Positions 23,001-30,295 of a stretch of 64,000 nucleotides of DNA are shown piece after piece. Origin of the DNA: Reichenbachiella carrageenanivorans (lineage in GTDB: Bacteria > Bacteroidota > Bacteroidia > Cytophagales > Cyclobacteriaceae). Position numbers and translations under genes: made by a program. A model generated the notes under the pieces. The model was not told the origin of the DNA and ran no database searches. It was given only the letters and a program-made list of their open reading frames with translations. Numbering within the stretch: the stretch's first letter is position 1; every line of letters begins with the position of its first letter. The stretch is from contig NZ_CP106735.1 in assembly GCF_025639805.1 (NCBI RefSeq), positions 4,187,501 through 4,251,500 of the forward strand, written 5' to 3'.

Positions 23001-23638
23001 CATCTGGGGTCATCAGTACAAACCCTACTACGATCGGTTTAAACTTCTTCACACTTGGCGGACAATCAGACACTGCCTTACCTGTTGAGTTGGTTAACCT
23101 AGAAGCAGAGGTTGTAACAAACGCCGTACAGATCAACTGGTCTACAGCTTCAGAATTAAACAACGATCGATTCGAAATCGAGCGTTCGGCAGATGGGGTG
23201 ACCTACGAATATATCGGGATAGTAGAAGGACATGGTACAACTAGCGAATTGCAGAAATACACGTTTGTAGATGAGTCTCCATACTACGGAGTGGCCTATT
23301 ACAGACTGGTACAAGTAGACTATGATGGAGCTGAGGCTATCTATGGCCCAGCTAAAGTAAATAACGATCAATTTCATCAAGGACTAGAACTTGTGTTCTT
23401 TCCGAACCCTACAGACGCTAGCAACGTGAATTTGAGACTGGTGAGCGGCGACGAAAACTCTCCTGTACAGATCGTAATGTTTGACCTTACAGGACATATG
23501 GTATATAACCAAACTATAGCAGCCACCTTAGGAGTATCAGAACACAGTATTCCTACCAGACTACACTCTGGCATCTACCAAGTGATCATCACACAAGGCA
23601 ATAACAAACGAATAGAAAGACTAGTGATCAGCAACTAA
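14036..23638 (+). CDS. Giant T9SS-secreted surface protein (3200 residues)
   Basis: The protein has a signal peptide (residues 1-20, ending LYAQQ) and a LamG/concanavalin-like domain at about 25-290 (IWLRADQGIS..VQTWADLSGNGRN). A very long beta-helix/filament-like region of Asn/Thr/Gly-rich repeats follows. The last ~180 residues contain LPVELVNLEAE, NWSTASELNNDRFEIERS and a type A sorting domain (FFPNPTDAS ... GIYQVIITQGN). Such a tail directs export through the type IX secretion system and attachment to the cell surface. Modules recur inside: a 'FPxGxGxxYxP' unit near residues 1380, 2376 and 2868, and a 'W.DP..W' unit near 465 and 1540. It may be an adhesin or matrix protein; no enzyme motif was seen. 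It stands alone, with its own terminator downstream. Confidence 0.88.
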   Translation: MKKFLLVALILIIGNTLYAQQSGPAGLGTTDGSSPLEIWLRADQGISTINNKVQTWADLSGNGRNMTQTTAGRRPSFISASPDLNAKPTVDFVASSNTYLNGALTQDFFGVSGEPTEIGDVFVVFKQPATNSGYVVQFPNTTGNSSFLTLLSNGGDSAPADNNVLNDVQLFVRQSDASFSVLSTHNDATYNDHFVVDQFHLARFGIDPTTEDFWLYDNSELLKQATTANQISYNGGTGDEVLRLGGSGSGSYYDGEIAEFFVFSEKLNNAQFVIIQNYLNSRYGISTSNDLYAGDLDINSNHDLGVFGIGQASGSEVISSATYEGLTIEATAGLEDNDYLFAGHKILTNTILDTDIAGLAGASPARVERAWYFDITDANTSLTTTITFDLDDAGLEDVTLANASNYKLISRSTPNNGSWSDAGGTVTINDLENTISFSGITVTDGNYYTVATTDNNNSPLGHTRQTWYSFQTGPWGDPNSWTLDGATTPLFDNNGNEIPGLGDKVIITSGRVISMYEADGSTILDNISVESVALKPSGRLDLLASTGHNFGAISGSGTLTLTGIPNTGTPTAYIENLPDGDYSAFADQLLGGTITLNTATNNIPLVLNQTLSGGISPDPNGAVSRSMTVNMGDADDIVILQRSLYLTRNLNITQGVLQIHRNTTDSHTGITFTDSNLNIDVVNNITIAANGSITTGNVNQRHQLNSYGNVSINGSTKFTQRTSATLTSTATDGIVDLNFLNTEADQSLTCNAVAHFYRIEIDKQSASHTLSITASADGNFNLNGRANYTVDSDLNFRGTNNNAFALVTGTAKIGSNVSILLNQGGNYSISSSAMLWVDGGHVLKTNGSALVPYGTFKISDGVAEFLVQSGITIRDAGAIEVTGGSLYANQIRTSIQATDDIGSYLQSGGHVYVNGGSGIGSSTTGGGGTQTDYYTFCLPEEANVFRMSGGTLEIQRSNYNTTSSTGTPNDEDATDDLGGGIFINSAKQNIEVTGGTVIMNMNNTVPFKVTSKAPFYNVIMTNSQGNAINDADGSTTVNIKTTDDNIVFLAGGQSGDGSGSDVIMQAQPLVVLNDLTIGDDTNPIRFDHLGQDVTIGRNFTITHNAQYYFGNEDLLPSTGTSGLNTAENTIIPASHQNTTTFNGTLNSTLSLANLDVLTDNRPSGYNEAENNEQVFFNMTISKENNTTLTLTAPNKPVSTVSNIHNALRTGDNSNFRLESGILNQGNRSIRFYGNVYNASQLSVYEEGVTDINALLKFRPATFTIETEPGAKFGNFRLNCQDQIISIDNDVTIERLEYLHGRLYIGKNRLTVDELDVNLTGNADYGNCNGCFSVEDMIITDGNASDGGLSLKISATNNTTINGDTNFDGNSTIQSIPETDFLFPVGIGGGVPKYTPSLLSISDVGDLGEDGEGYIIVNPVQGALKTTKQTGEILNYHWRVRTEGFDAEPELSYIQFFGNNADDPSSGVNLLSYVAGKVLDGSDFARSFEPTNTVTTPSPPFENVDYSILFNGSGSGFTLENTNFTAGDQARFEGYPRKIYARKNGQWHDPTTWSENGNGSPALTLVSELPQLGDIVILGSNDGAANRLVAIDPNNANYAPIDIARLVILRYHTGESSLLTFGDSEVQRDLHDFGFVTNQDPDIADPINTINHSSKLKFAGPGLPKGDFGEFVSAPNTLWTYSRQFPGTTVNISNMAGGNVATVNFDGYTIDNSIDEYPTLQFDASGSTIAGTNRYITLPDIDITVNQDIRHFIGSNRVKFNTSATGGDVHVKGNLVFNSGTNQLEFQATGTSRTLTVDGDINFNNNAASNRLLVEDAASSLTHNVVLSGSIINNNNSSRVTLYHSATNTKANLTVAGMSDESLPDFNTNIALNKLIVNKGEDQTNSFTVQDVITFPDINVSDESPIELLNGRLIIDHAGIDLLLANAGTGDFNLPNLLNSEASSGSAGLEIQQGTLRIEGDDTGIILDGSLVLNGGNLDMSSGVGNGNNFIEYSATGNAVIEVTNASSILSVGSQIRRGFFSEAGVLDLNITDGSLLIGVSSKGDYRRGMLEVVNPGSNITFTGGLIVFTNQNGVNATEAIKASLLLEPDTYDLTGSTIYVDLIENTNNNFSINSAIPLYNLTVQSDFGSESEVVQLKTRSLTIEGDLTLSNDVELRSNNLGLTLQGDLVINDDAVYSAGINKTTFNIGAGETSILTGTNTSAVSFYNFEKTGEGTLDLNKDISITGATFKLSQGTLSDNDNAIHFLGQTMSNDGVHTSGSNLTNGGIIFERTNDAQVLSTSAEGIFGNLTINNVNGVALPDANQDFQITNNLTLNAGVFDIGPALLLITSTGTITNGTGNGSSLNNFGEANQIQTNSSIIDFGLEKEFAANNTANFVFPVGEGNRYTPVLVDFTSPGGNSGSTIGKLRIRPRNAVAPIMLSEDQTVQDAILQYHWLINGDNLTNFSADIIGSYDDDVIGTDDENTYRGARAIFSDPDLTVENPFPSNDADLVDDVENTITFPIASESDFSGEYFAGNPDIIPDNFETLIFDGLTNTNYDIANNYFFDENDNGVFDGIDVRQTDLSAVIGGAIEIASTKTMALNIDNISFSRLIIPADGVLEIAGTNGHILGQVSGTGTIRINSDGSTAALPAGDYLNFFDCSGGALEYGGSGDYTILVESNKVRQLTLNGSGTKTFVSNSNIEICENLIMNSGTLNLASEKTFLIGGDFNMNGGTINMATDGLFKVLGDVDLTAGIMTTSDNSYFELLGDLNRTATTISSVGGTSTVLFSGSTTQNITGDFNIANVIINNTASGTAINITGGSIFKINGSINFLDGIVATDNTNFKSGSFTINNVLEFATSASFTGGSSASFVDGVVRKENLVANSNFTFPTGDGSTYAPISIQEDGTGGETWTTRYIRVNPTTYLSNNYSNIGTTAVSTIEFWVVHASTPGQSATIGLTYGTQSNVLTPDETTVVSIFDNIGGGNGVDNIDTWSDAGRGGLSSGASTTSGVISTNPTTIGLNFFTLGGQSDTALPVELVNLEAEVVTNAVQINWSTASELNNDRFEIERSADGVTYEYIGIVEGHGTTSELQKYTFVDESPYYGVAYYRLVQVDYDGAEAIYGPAKVNNDQFHQGLELVFFPNPTDASNVNLRLVSGDENSPVQIVMFDLTGHMVYNQTIAATLGVSEHSIPTRLHSGIYQVIITQGNNKRIERLVISN

Positions 23639-23657
23639 GTCTAGTATAGAACAAATG

Positions 23658-23697
23658 AAAACAGCTCCTTGACCGAAAGTCAAGGAGCTGTTTTTTT
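23658..23697 (+). terminator. Strong terminator after the giant surface protein
   Basis: AAAACAGCTCCTTGAC (23658-23673) pairs with GTCAAGGAGCTGTTTT (23679-23694) around a CGAAA loop, followed by T's. It overlaps the stop of the convergent glycosylase gene and can act on both strands. Confidence 0.88.
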
Positions 23698-24265
23698 ATA
23701 AGCACTCGCTGATTTTATGCTGTAACGACGGAAGAACCTCTTGGTCGAACCAAGGATTTTTTGCTCGCCAAATATTGTTACGTGGAGATGGATGAGGCAA
23801 TACAAAATATTTAGGCAAGTAATCTTCAAAATGCCTAACCGTTTCGGTTAACGTATTATAAGCCTGACCTCCTAGATAATACCCCTGTGCATATTGACCA
23901 ATCAACAAGGTAAGCTTTACCTCTTTCATTTCCCCTAATACTCTACTGTGCCAAGTAGGCGCACAAGTAGGCATAGGAGGCAGGTCTCCTGACTTGCCTT
24001 TGCCAGGATAACAAAACCCCATGGGTACAAGTGCTATTTTTTCTGGATCATAAAATGTACTTTGGCTCACACCTAGCCAAGCACGCAGATTCTCCCCACT
24101 CTTATCGTCCCACGGCACTCCCGTCCGATGCACTACCGCCCCTGGTGCTTGTCCTATAATCACCAACTTGCTCCGAGTATGTGCAGCCAATACTGGCCTA
24201 GGATCATGAGACAATTCATCCTTACACAGTTTGCATTGCCTTATTTCGTGTAGTAATGTATTCAT
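23696..24265 (-). CDS. Uracil-DNA glycosylase superfamily protein
   Basis: About 189 residues from the ATG at 24265 (MNTLLHEIRQCKLC); a TTG at 24292 would add nine. UDG-superfamily motif A appears as IIGQAPGAVVHRTGVPWDD and the C-terminal motif as LPHPSPRNNIW. These enzymes excise uracil or related lesions from DNA in the cytoplasm. The N-terminal CKLC is only half of the four-Cys iron-sulfur site of family 4, so this is probably one of the short non-FeS UDG-like branches. It is unrelated to the neighbouring polysaccharide locus. Confidence 0.78.
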   Translation of the reverse strand: MNTLLHEIRQCKLCKDELSHDPRPVLAAHTRSKLVIIGQAPGAVVHRTGVPWDDKSGENLRAWLGVSQSTFYDPEKIALVPMGFCYPGKGKSGDLPPMPTCAPTWHSRVLGEMKEVKLTLLIGQYAQGYYLGGQAYNTLTETVRHFEDYLPKYFVLPHPSPRNNIWRAKNPWFDQEVLPSLQHKISECL

Positions 24266-24339
24266 AGGGTAATCAACAATAGCTTTGGCCAATAAGTTTA
24301 TAAACCCTGACTATGGATTATAAGCGCCTAACCCTCTTT

Positions 24340-25377
24340 TCAATAATCACAGTACTTGAGATTTTCTTTAGTAATGATGTCTAATGGAAGGTATTGGTTT
24401 TTTGTCACTTCTGATTTTAAAATCAAATATTTGTAGAGCGACTGAACTGCCAAATACCCCTGCATAATTGGCTGTTGATCTATGACTACATCTACCCAGC
24501 CCTTTTGCAAACAGTCTACATTTTCATCTACCAAGTCATAACCAATCACACGCATTTTGGCTTGCTCCCGTATGTCGTGCAACTCATTCATAAGCAAATG
24601 AGATTTCGAATTGGGAATAAACAGATGCACCGCCAGTTTGGCCTCGCGCATTTGACGCTTGAGTTCATCTATTGACAACCCGTCCTTTTCTAAATTTATA
24701 TGAATGATTTTTACTGTAGGATCATTTTTATAAAAAGACTCCAATCCCGCTATTCTTGTTTTGATGGCTTTGTTTTGGGCATCTGATTCCGACAAGGTGA
24801 CCACCCAAACAGAATAATCATGAGTATAAGGATTCTGCAATATACTCCCTGCCATTCGGCCACTCTGAAACGTATCCTGCCCTACAAAAGATAGATTGTC
24901 TACGCCTTCCATGTCTGCATCTACAAACACAAACGGTACCTCTGTCTGGCTGAGTAGCTCCATCGCTCTCCCTCCTATCTTCAACATATTGGGCGTCAGG
25001 ATCAAACCATCTGGTTCATCAGCCAAGGCCTGTTCGATAGCAGCAATCCGATCCGCTTCCCTCGTGGTAGATATGCGATATTCCTGCTGAGCAAATCCCA
25101 TATCGCCAAACTCCGACATCCCCCGACTGATACCCGCCCGGTGTTTATCCCAATAGGGGTTGTTGTCGGGCAGTACCACTGCTATTTGGTATGTTCTGTT
25201 GAGCTTGAGGCTTCGAGCGTAAATATTAGACGAATAGTTGCCCTTTTTAGCAATTTCAAGAATCTTATCCTTAGTCGCTTGGGCTACTCTGCTACGATCA
25301 TGCAGCGCTCGATCTACAGTACCTATAGATACATTGGCCAGCTTTGCAATTTCTTTAATTGTGATTCTTTTAGGCAT
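24340..25377 (-). CDS. LacI-family transcriptional regulator
   Basis: 345 residues when started at the ATG at 25377 (MPKRITIKEIAKLANVS); an upstream start would put 45 residues before the HTH. The N-terminal helix-turn-helix (IKEIAKLANVSIGTVDRALH) is followed by the hinge and a periplasmic-binding-protein-like effector domain of the ribose/xylose type (IAVVLPDNNPYWDKHRAG, GLILTPNMLK, FVGQDTFQSGRMAG). It would bind DNA as a dimer and release it on binding a sugar or sugar acid. It lies at the distal end of the polysaccharide locus. A LacI-like palindromic box at 25435-25449 in its own upstream region points to autoregulation, and related boxes lie before the SDR gene at 63412. Confidence 0.88.
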   Translation of the reverse strand: MPKRITIKEIAKLANVSIGTVDRALHDRSRVAQATKDKILEIAKKGNYSSNIYARSLKLNRTYQIAVVLPDNNPYWDKHRAGISRGMSEFGDMGFAQQEYRISTTREADRIAAIEQALADEPDGLILTPNMLKIGGRAMELLSQTEVPFVFVDADMEGVDNLSFVGQDTFQSGRMAGSILQNPYTHDYSVWVVTLSESDAQNKAIKTRIAGLESFYKNDPTVKIIHINLEKDGLSIDELKRQMREAKLAVHLFIPNSKSHLLMNELHDIREQAKMRVIGYDLVDENVDCLQKGWVDVVIDQQPIMQGYLAVQSLYKYLILKSEVTKNQYLPLDIITKENLKYCDY

Positions 25378-25434
25378 CGACGTGCAAATAAGTTCGGACT
25401 GATTTTCACGCAATATAATACAATTGCAAGCAAA

Positions 25435-25449
25435 GTGATCGTACACGCA
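25435..25449 (+). promoter_or_regulatory. Putative LacI operator upstream of lacI
   Basis: GTGATCGTACACGCA has a near-palindromic core, GTGATCGTACAC, with a central CG as in LacI-family operators. It lies 58 bp before the lacI start. The right part (CGTACACGCA) recurs as CGAACACGCA at 63333-63342 and CGTACACACA at 63391-63400. Confidence 0.45.
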
Positions 25450-25511
25450 CTGTAGGGTCACTTTCAGATTTACATGCCTACTCATCGCAAAAAAACAACT
25501 GACATAAAACA

Positions 25512-25543
25512 AGAAGAGGTTGCCTTGAAAGGCAACCTCTTCT
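25512..25543 (-). terminator. Hairpin terminator after the T9SS beta-helix gene
   Basis: AGAAGAGGTTGCC (25512-25524) pairs perfectly with GGCAACCTCTTCT (25531-25543). It lies 30 bp after the stop of the gene ending at 25574. On the minus strand it is followed only by a weak T-rich stretch (TTGTTTTATG). Confidence 0.7.
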
Positions 25544-25573
25544 GTAATCGTATCTTTAGCTATTTACGCCAAA

Positions 25574-28237
25574 TTATTCACTGAATTTTCTAACCTTAAA
25601 CGTTTGGGTTTCTTCTCCCACCAGTCTGAGTAAGTAGATCCCATTTTCAATATTTAGATTGTTTATTTCCAACTCCTGCTGACCTGACACAATCGTTTGT
25701 TTAAATACTACACGACCATTGATATCAACCAAACCCACTTCTCGCACTGGGGCAGCTCCAAAATTAACTTTGATCTGATCTGTGAATGGATTAGGGAAAG
25801 CGACAACTGATACGGTATTCAAGGACTCGCCTACAGGTGTTTCGCTTGTTCGGGCTCCACTCGCTGGTGTGTATGTAATCTCCAACTGCGGGGCTGTAGC
25901 TGTATTTTCCTTCGAAGCAAAGGCGGCATCGTTGCCACTGGTCTGTGTCACGATGAAACTCACATTTCCTCCAGCAGACAAAGCAGAGGCATTCAAGTCC
26001 CATGTATAAGTAGTACCTACGACATAGCTACTGTTGTTGCTACCCAAAAGTGCCGATGAGGTAGGTTTGTTCCCGCTTGACAAATTAGTCTCTGTCCAGT
26101 TGTTGGAGTTGCCTAGGTCAATATTGACATTGCCATTGCCACCATCTCCATTACATTTCAATTTCAACTTGGCCTCTGTGATGGTTCCATTCACACTACT
26201 CAAATCATACTTCAGATACCCGACACGATTACCCGACTCCACTCGAATCAGCGTATTATTGTTTAGAGATGTACCTTGCAAATAAGCATCATTTGTAGGA
26301 GTAAATGTGGTGGTCACTGGCGTGCTAGTAGATCCAGCATAAGTAGTCCAACTGATATCATCAATGGCAATGCTATTATTTCCACTTCCCGATGATGCAT
26401 TCTTCAGTCCAATGGTCACAGAACCTGTAATGTTGATGTTATTCACTGAAAAAGTATAAACGGAAGATCCTGTATGATTCATACTACCCACTACGGTTCC
26501 ATTCACTAGCAACTGTATCGTACGCTGTACACCAGAGCTCCATAAATCTTTGCATTTTACAGAAAAAGAAGAGATCCCTCCTGCAATAGCATTGGACACC
26601 ACTCCCGTACTACCTGTATTGAAGTATATACCCTTAGAACTGTCGATATTCCCTGAGGCTCCTTTGGCATTGACATTCCAAACGAACCCTCCATCGCCAG
26701 TGTAAGTCTCCGTACCCCAGCCATCTAATGTCAAATTCCCGAAAGTTTCCGTATGTGTAGTCCCTCCTGAAGACCCTCCACTTGTCACGGTAATAGCCGA
26801 TGTGTCTGTTTTGTTGCCATCATTGGTTTTGACCGTGATCGTGGCAGACCCTGCAGATACACCTGTGACTACACCATTGCTATTGACTGTCGCTACTGAG
26901 GTATTGCTCGAACTCCAAGTTACCGTCTTATTAGTAGCATTGGTTGGCGATACCGTCTCTGATAATGTAGTGGTGGCTCCTACTTGTATCGTCTTGGATG
27001 AAGGTGATACAGACACCCCTGTGACAGATACACTAGTAGAGCCTCCTAAATTCACCGCATAAAGTGTTCCTCCACTCGGCACTCCTTTTCCATTAGCAGG
27101 AAAATTATCTATGCGCTCTTGAATCGAGAGTCCTTTCTTCAATGGCCCCACATACACTTTGGTATCGTCAGACCATGGCGTAGAACTTCCATGGTTGTGG
27201 TTATTTTGCACACAATCGTTTCTGAAAGCAAAGTTGGGATTGGCAGAATTCGTGTGCATAGAAGACCAAGGCCCCATCAGTGCAAAATACACAGGCAGGT
27301 TATTTCTCGCTTCTACAGGAGTGACTGCATCAGCATCCCCTGGAGCCACTGGAGGCATATCATATGGCAACGTAATTCTATTGTACTCCACCAGGTTGTT
27401 GCCATTATCTCCAGAGTGATAGCTGACCTCTTGATGAAAGTCATTGTCGTATAACACGTTGTACTCCACGTTGCCCCCTTGCAGTGAAATGTGACGCAAG
27501 TGCGTAATCTGACATCCTGTGATAAGATTGTCACGACCTTGGATGAAAAAGTAACCTTCTGCTCCTCCTGCTTTGCGCTTACAGCCATCTACGATTAGAT
27601 CTCTGAAGGTATTGTGATCGGCTGGGCACCTGAGTGGATCTTTTGCACTATTGAGTATAGTCACTTTATCTAGCCAGCAGTCTTCTGTACCACCTTTGAG
27701 ACGTACCGACACGTTGGTATTTGTAAATTCTCTATTCTCATCCAAGCTATAGTTCCAATTATAAATTGGCTGCCCCCAACTGCCTTGGATCGTGAGTTTG
27801 TATATCCCACAATTGCTTACATTATTGAACAGAAATGCATCATTACTACTCATTGTAATATTACAAATCACTCCATTTCTACTTTGCCCTATGATAGAGA
27901 CATTCGATTTCATATTCACCGTACCATTGATGGTATAGGTGCCATTATTCAAAGTCAGCAACCCTGTTTCTCCACTAGAGAGAGAATTAGAAAGGCTGGT
28001 AATAGCCGCATTGATCGCCGAACTATTACCGGCATTCATACTAGCCGTTTTATCAAAAGAACTGATAAAAGGAATCCCACCTCTCACCCCTGCATTGGCC
28101 CAGCGGTTCATCTGTGGATAATCCGTGTCAAATTTACTCTGATCTACTGTGACCCCAGGGTCTCCTACTCGGAGCTGTGCCTGGCTTGTAAAAACCAGTA
28201 GATTCATCATTAATACATAAAGTAACTTTTTCATCAT
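25574..28237 (-). CDS. T9SS-secreted right-handed beta-helix protein with Big2 and CBM96-like domains (putative polysaccharide lyase)
   Basis: 887 residues. Signal peptide 1-20; right-handed beta-helix at about 30-395 (SNVSIIGQSRNGVIC, CGIYKLTIQGSWGQP, DNLITGCQITHLRHISLQGGN) as in pectate/alginate-lyase-like folds; a bacterial Ig-like group 2 domain at about 405-485 (VTWSSSNTSVATVNSNGVVTG); a jelly-roll-like domain at 495-640; a CBM96/DNRLRE-type domain at 642-790 (TNDAYLQGTSLNNNTLIRVE); and a type A T9SS sorting domain at the end (AFPNPFTDQIKVNFG). It is secreted and probably acts on the locus's polysaccharide at the cell surface. Catalysis is not proven: I cannot assign catalytic residues or a PL family. 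Four TGTAT repeats lie in its promoter region. Confidence 0.8.
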   Translation of the reverse strand: MMKKLLYVLMMNLLVFTSQAQLRVGDPGVTVDQSKFDTDYPQMNRWANAGVRGGIPFISSFDKTASMNAGNSSAINAAITSLSNSLSSGETGLLTLNNGTYTINGTVNMKSNVSIIGQSRNGVICNITMSSNDAFLFNNVSNCGIYKLTIQGSWGQPIYNWNYSLDENREFTNTNVSVRLKGGTEDCWLDKVTILNSAKDPLRCPADHNTFRDLIVDGCKRKAGGAEGYFFIQGRDNLITGCQITHLRHISLQGGNVEYNVLYDNDFHQEVSYHSGDNGNNLVEYNRITLPYDMPPVAPGDADAVTPVEARNNLPVYFALMGPWSSMHTNSANPNFAFRNDCVQNNHNHGSSTPWSDDTKVYVGPLKKGLSIQERIDNFPANGKGVPSGGTLYAVNLGGSTSVSVTGVSVSPSSKTIQVGATTTLSETVSPTNATNKTVTWSSSNTSVATVNSNGVVTGVSAGSATITVKTNDGNKTDTSAITVTSGGSSGGTTHTETFGNLTLDGWGTETYTGDGGFVWNVNAKGASGNIDSSKGIYFNTGSTGVVSNAIAGGISSFSVKCKDLWSSGVQRTIQLLVNGTVVGSMNHTGSSVYTFSVNNINITGSVTIGLKNASSGSGNNSIAIDDISWTTYAGSTSTPVTTTFTPTNDAYLQGTSLNNNTLIRVESGNRVGYLKYDLSSVNGTITEAKLKLKCNGDGGNGNVNIDLGNSNNWTETNLSSGNKPTSSALLGSNNSSYVVGTTYTWDLNASALSAGGNVSFIVTQTSGNDAAFASKENTATAPQLEITYTPASGARTSETPVGESLNTVSVVAFPNPFTDQIKVNFGAAPVREVGLVDINGRVVFKQTIVSGQQELEINNLNIENGIYLLRLVGEETQTFKVRKFSE

Positions 28238-28284
28238 TTAAAATAGTTTTGTTTGAAATTATTGTTTTGTTTCATGCTGTAGTC

Positions 28285-28355
28285 TGTATCAAACCACACC
28301 AGAATGTATGATGAAACAGCAAATAGGATGTATCAAAATCGTTCAAAAATGTATG
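28285..28355. repeat. Four TGTATC/TGTATG direct repeats upstream of the beta-helix gene
   Basis: TGTATC at 28285 and 28329 alternates with TGTATG at 28305 and 28350. The start-to-start spacings are 20, 24 and 21 bp, about two helical turns each. AraC-type regulators bind direct repeats about 21 bp apart, and an AraC-family gene lies 2 kb away, so these are candidate regulator sites. Confidence 0.4.
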
Positions 28356-28386
28356 AATATCATTCAATCGCACATCCTGTGCTATA

Positions 28387-28437
28387 GCGTATAAAAAAGG
28401 CCACTTTTCTTAAAGAAAAGTGGCCTTTTTTATACGC
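28387..28437. terminator. Perfect 25-bp palindromic bidirectional terminator
   Basis: GCGTATAAAAAAGGCCACTT and five further bases (28387-28411) pair without mismatch with 28413-28437. The outer A/T runs provide a U-tract in both directions. It lies 15 bp after the DUF4955 gene ending at 28452 and separates it from the downstream beta-helix gene. Confidence 0.85.
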
Positions 28438-28451
28438 ATGATTTCATGTAA

Positions 28452-30233
28452 CTACCTCTGTTTCAGTCGATATTCTAATTGTGCTTGATACAATGACTCT
28501 GGCTGAACCTTTCCGGTATTGAGCGATTCTACATAAACCCCCTCATCTGTTCGGTCAGCAGGGCTACCCTCTATGACAAACTGCTTGCCTTCACCATAAA
28601 AACCTACCACAATAGAACCTGGGTAATACTTGTAGTGATCTGATTTTATTTCTTTGCCTTCTTTATAGTTTTTATAATATTGAATGATTTCTGCATACTG
28701 GCCAGTTGGGCTTGCCTCAATATTCCAAAACACATTGCCACGAGAGGCATTGGGTAAATTGTGCTGTGCTCCCGATCCTCTGATGGCATGAATTCCCTTA
28801 ATATTTTCAAATAAATTATACCCCATTGGTGAAAAAAAACGATCCGAAAATCCATGAAAATCTATCTGAGCTTCGCCGTCTCCATCTTCATCTTTCAGCT
28901 CATAGGTCACATATCTAAACACATTGCCGTAGCCATTGCCCTCTCCACTGAGTATGTGTCGAAAATGAGTATTGATGGTTATATTCTCTATGAGATTGTC
29001 TTCTGAATGCCCATACAGTTTGATCCCTGCATGTCCATTGTACCCTCGTAGCGTAACCTCACTAATGGTCACATTTCTACTATCCTGTAGGTAAATCGCA
29101 TTAGTAAAATTCTTAATACAAACGTTTTTTACCCACCCGTGCGCTACACGAGCCATATTGATGGCATTCCACCCATAGTCCATAATTCTTGATTCTCTTT
29201 TATCAGAATCCTCACAGCCATGATGACAAAATTCTCCATCCCAGCCACTTTCGAAACGTACATTTTCAATACCTATGCCTGTGAGCATAGGAGCCATAGC
29301 CACTACTGGCTCATAGATCATCGGCATGTCTCGACGCAAGGGCTGCACCAGTTCAATACGGTTTTCAGCATCTGCCGCCTTCACTTCTACCAAAACCTGA
29401 TAACTGGCTGCCTGTTCTGGTCCAGCTTGTAAGGCCGCCCCCATATAGGACTCGAATGAGTCCATCGGACTCAAAAGATCCTTGATCAAATTACCATCTT
29501 CGGAGGTATTGTACATCCCCAATAAAAGAAAGTCTCCAGGTCGGACATCGATGGTTTGATCTAGGTAAATGACTGTATCGCCTTTCTTCGCTTCTTTGGC
29601 AAAAGACGCTATTGCTTCTGCTTCGTAGATGGTTCCGTCTTGATTGGTCTTGGCTTTGGCTTCTGCCAATGCGGATTGGTCTATTTTTCTACTTTTGAAT
29701 CCCCACATTTTTTTGGTTCCCTGTATCTGATAACCTGTTCGAATCATAAAAGGAGAAATCCACGGGGACTCGTCCAGCTGGACAGTATTTGATCCGCTAT
29801 AGAGTATGGTGCCATTTTCGTCTGTGCCTTCGCCACGTATCACTATATGATCATAGTCTATCGTAAGAAACTGCACTTGACTCGTATCCATATTAAAAGC
29901 ATAACGTCCCTTTGGGAAAAATACTACACCTCCTCCTGCTTGTCCTATCGAATCCAAAAGAGCTTGTACAGGTATGGTCAAATCTTCGCCTGTATTCGGC
30001 ATAATACCAAAGTGATTGACATTGATTAAAGAGCGGTCTTCTAATATTGTCTTTTCTCCATAGCCATAACCAGCATAAGAAAAATCTTGTAATTGACTCT
30101 TGATCGGATCATTTACAAAGTCATCATAAATCTTAGCATTAGGTGATGGTGGATGTTGACAAGTCGTATATAGGGTAACTCCTAAGATGACTAATAAGGC
30201 ATATTTCATAGCGTGCTGGTTTTTGTCTTTCAT
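28452..30233 (-). CDS. DUF4955-type beta-helix lipoprotein (second copy; putative glycan-active enzyme)
   Basis: 593 residues. A lipoprotein signal ends at Cys (LYTTCQHPP); if translation starts at the ATG at 30209 the signal is standard, with the first ATG at 30233. It then has FSYAGYGYGE, the start typical of the DUF4955-associated family, followed by a pectate-lyase-like beta-helix (GIMPNTGEDLTIPVQALLDS, GGGVVFFPKGRYAF, HGWVKNVCIKNFTNAIYLQD, NLIENITINT) and a C-terminal DUF4955 region (GSIVVGFYGEGKQF). It is a paralogue of the product of 33027-34622. It is probably anchored in the outer membrane. It has its own promoter and a strong terminator, so it can be expressed separately from the main operon. 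Confidence 0.8.
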   Translation of the reverse strand: MKDKNQHAMKYALLVILGVTLYTTCQHPPSPNAKIYDDFVNDPIKSQLQDFSYAGYGYGEKTILEDRSLINVNHFGIMPNTGEDLTIPVQALLDSIGQAGGGVVFFPKGRYAFNMDTSQVQFLTIDYDHIVIRGEGTDENGTILYSGSNTVQLDESPWISPFMIRTGYQIQGTKKMWGFKSRKIDQSALAEAKAKTNQDGTIYEAEAIASFAKEAKKGDTVIYLDQTIDVRPGDFLLLGMYNTSEDGNLIKDLLSPMDSFESYMGAALQAGPEQAASYQVLVEVKAADAENRIELVQPLRRDMPMIYEPVVAMAPMLTGIGIENVRFESGWDGEFCHHGCEDSDKRESRIMDYGWNAINMARVAHGWVKNVCIKNFTNAIYLQDSRNVTISEVTLRGYNGHAGIKLYGHSEDNLIENITINTHFRHILSGEGNGYGNVFRYVTYELKDEDGDGEAQIDFHGFSDRFFSPMGYNLFENIKGIHAIRGSGAQHNLPNASRGNVFWNIEASPTGQYAEIIQYYKNYKEGKEIKSDHYKYYPGSIVVGFYGEGKQFVIEGSPADRTDEGVYVESLNTGKVQPESLYQAQLEYRLKQR

Positions 30234-30262
30234 ATATTTTTCTCATTCTACCACTTAGCCAC

Positions 30263-30289
30263 CAAATATAAAGTTGCCTACCTGTCCAA
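30263..30289 (-). promoter_or_regulatory. Putative promoter of the second DUF4955 gene
   Basis: On the minus strand, TTG (30289-30287), a 16-nt spacer and TATATTTG (30270-30263), matching the Bacteroidetes -33/-7 pattern. This gives a leader of ~20 nt before 30233. Confidence 0.45.
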
Positions 30290-30295
30290 CTGTTG

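Noticed and set aside
27119..27454. 111-residue plus-strand ORF inside the beta-helix gene
   Set aside because: It lies wholly within a clear minus-strand gene; no family features, so it is an out-of-frame shadow.
27785..28201. 138-residue plus-strand ORF inside the beta-helix gene
   Set aside because: Antisense shadow of a signal-peptide and beta-helix region, without own promoter or family match.
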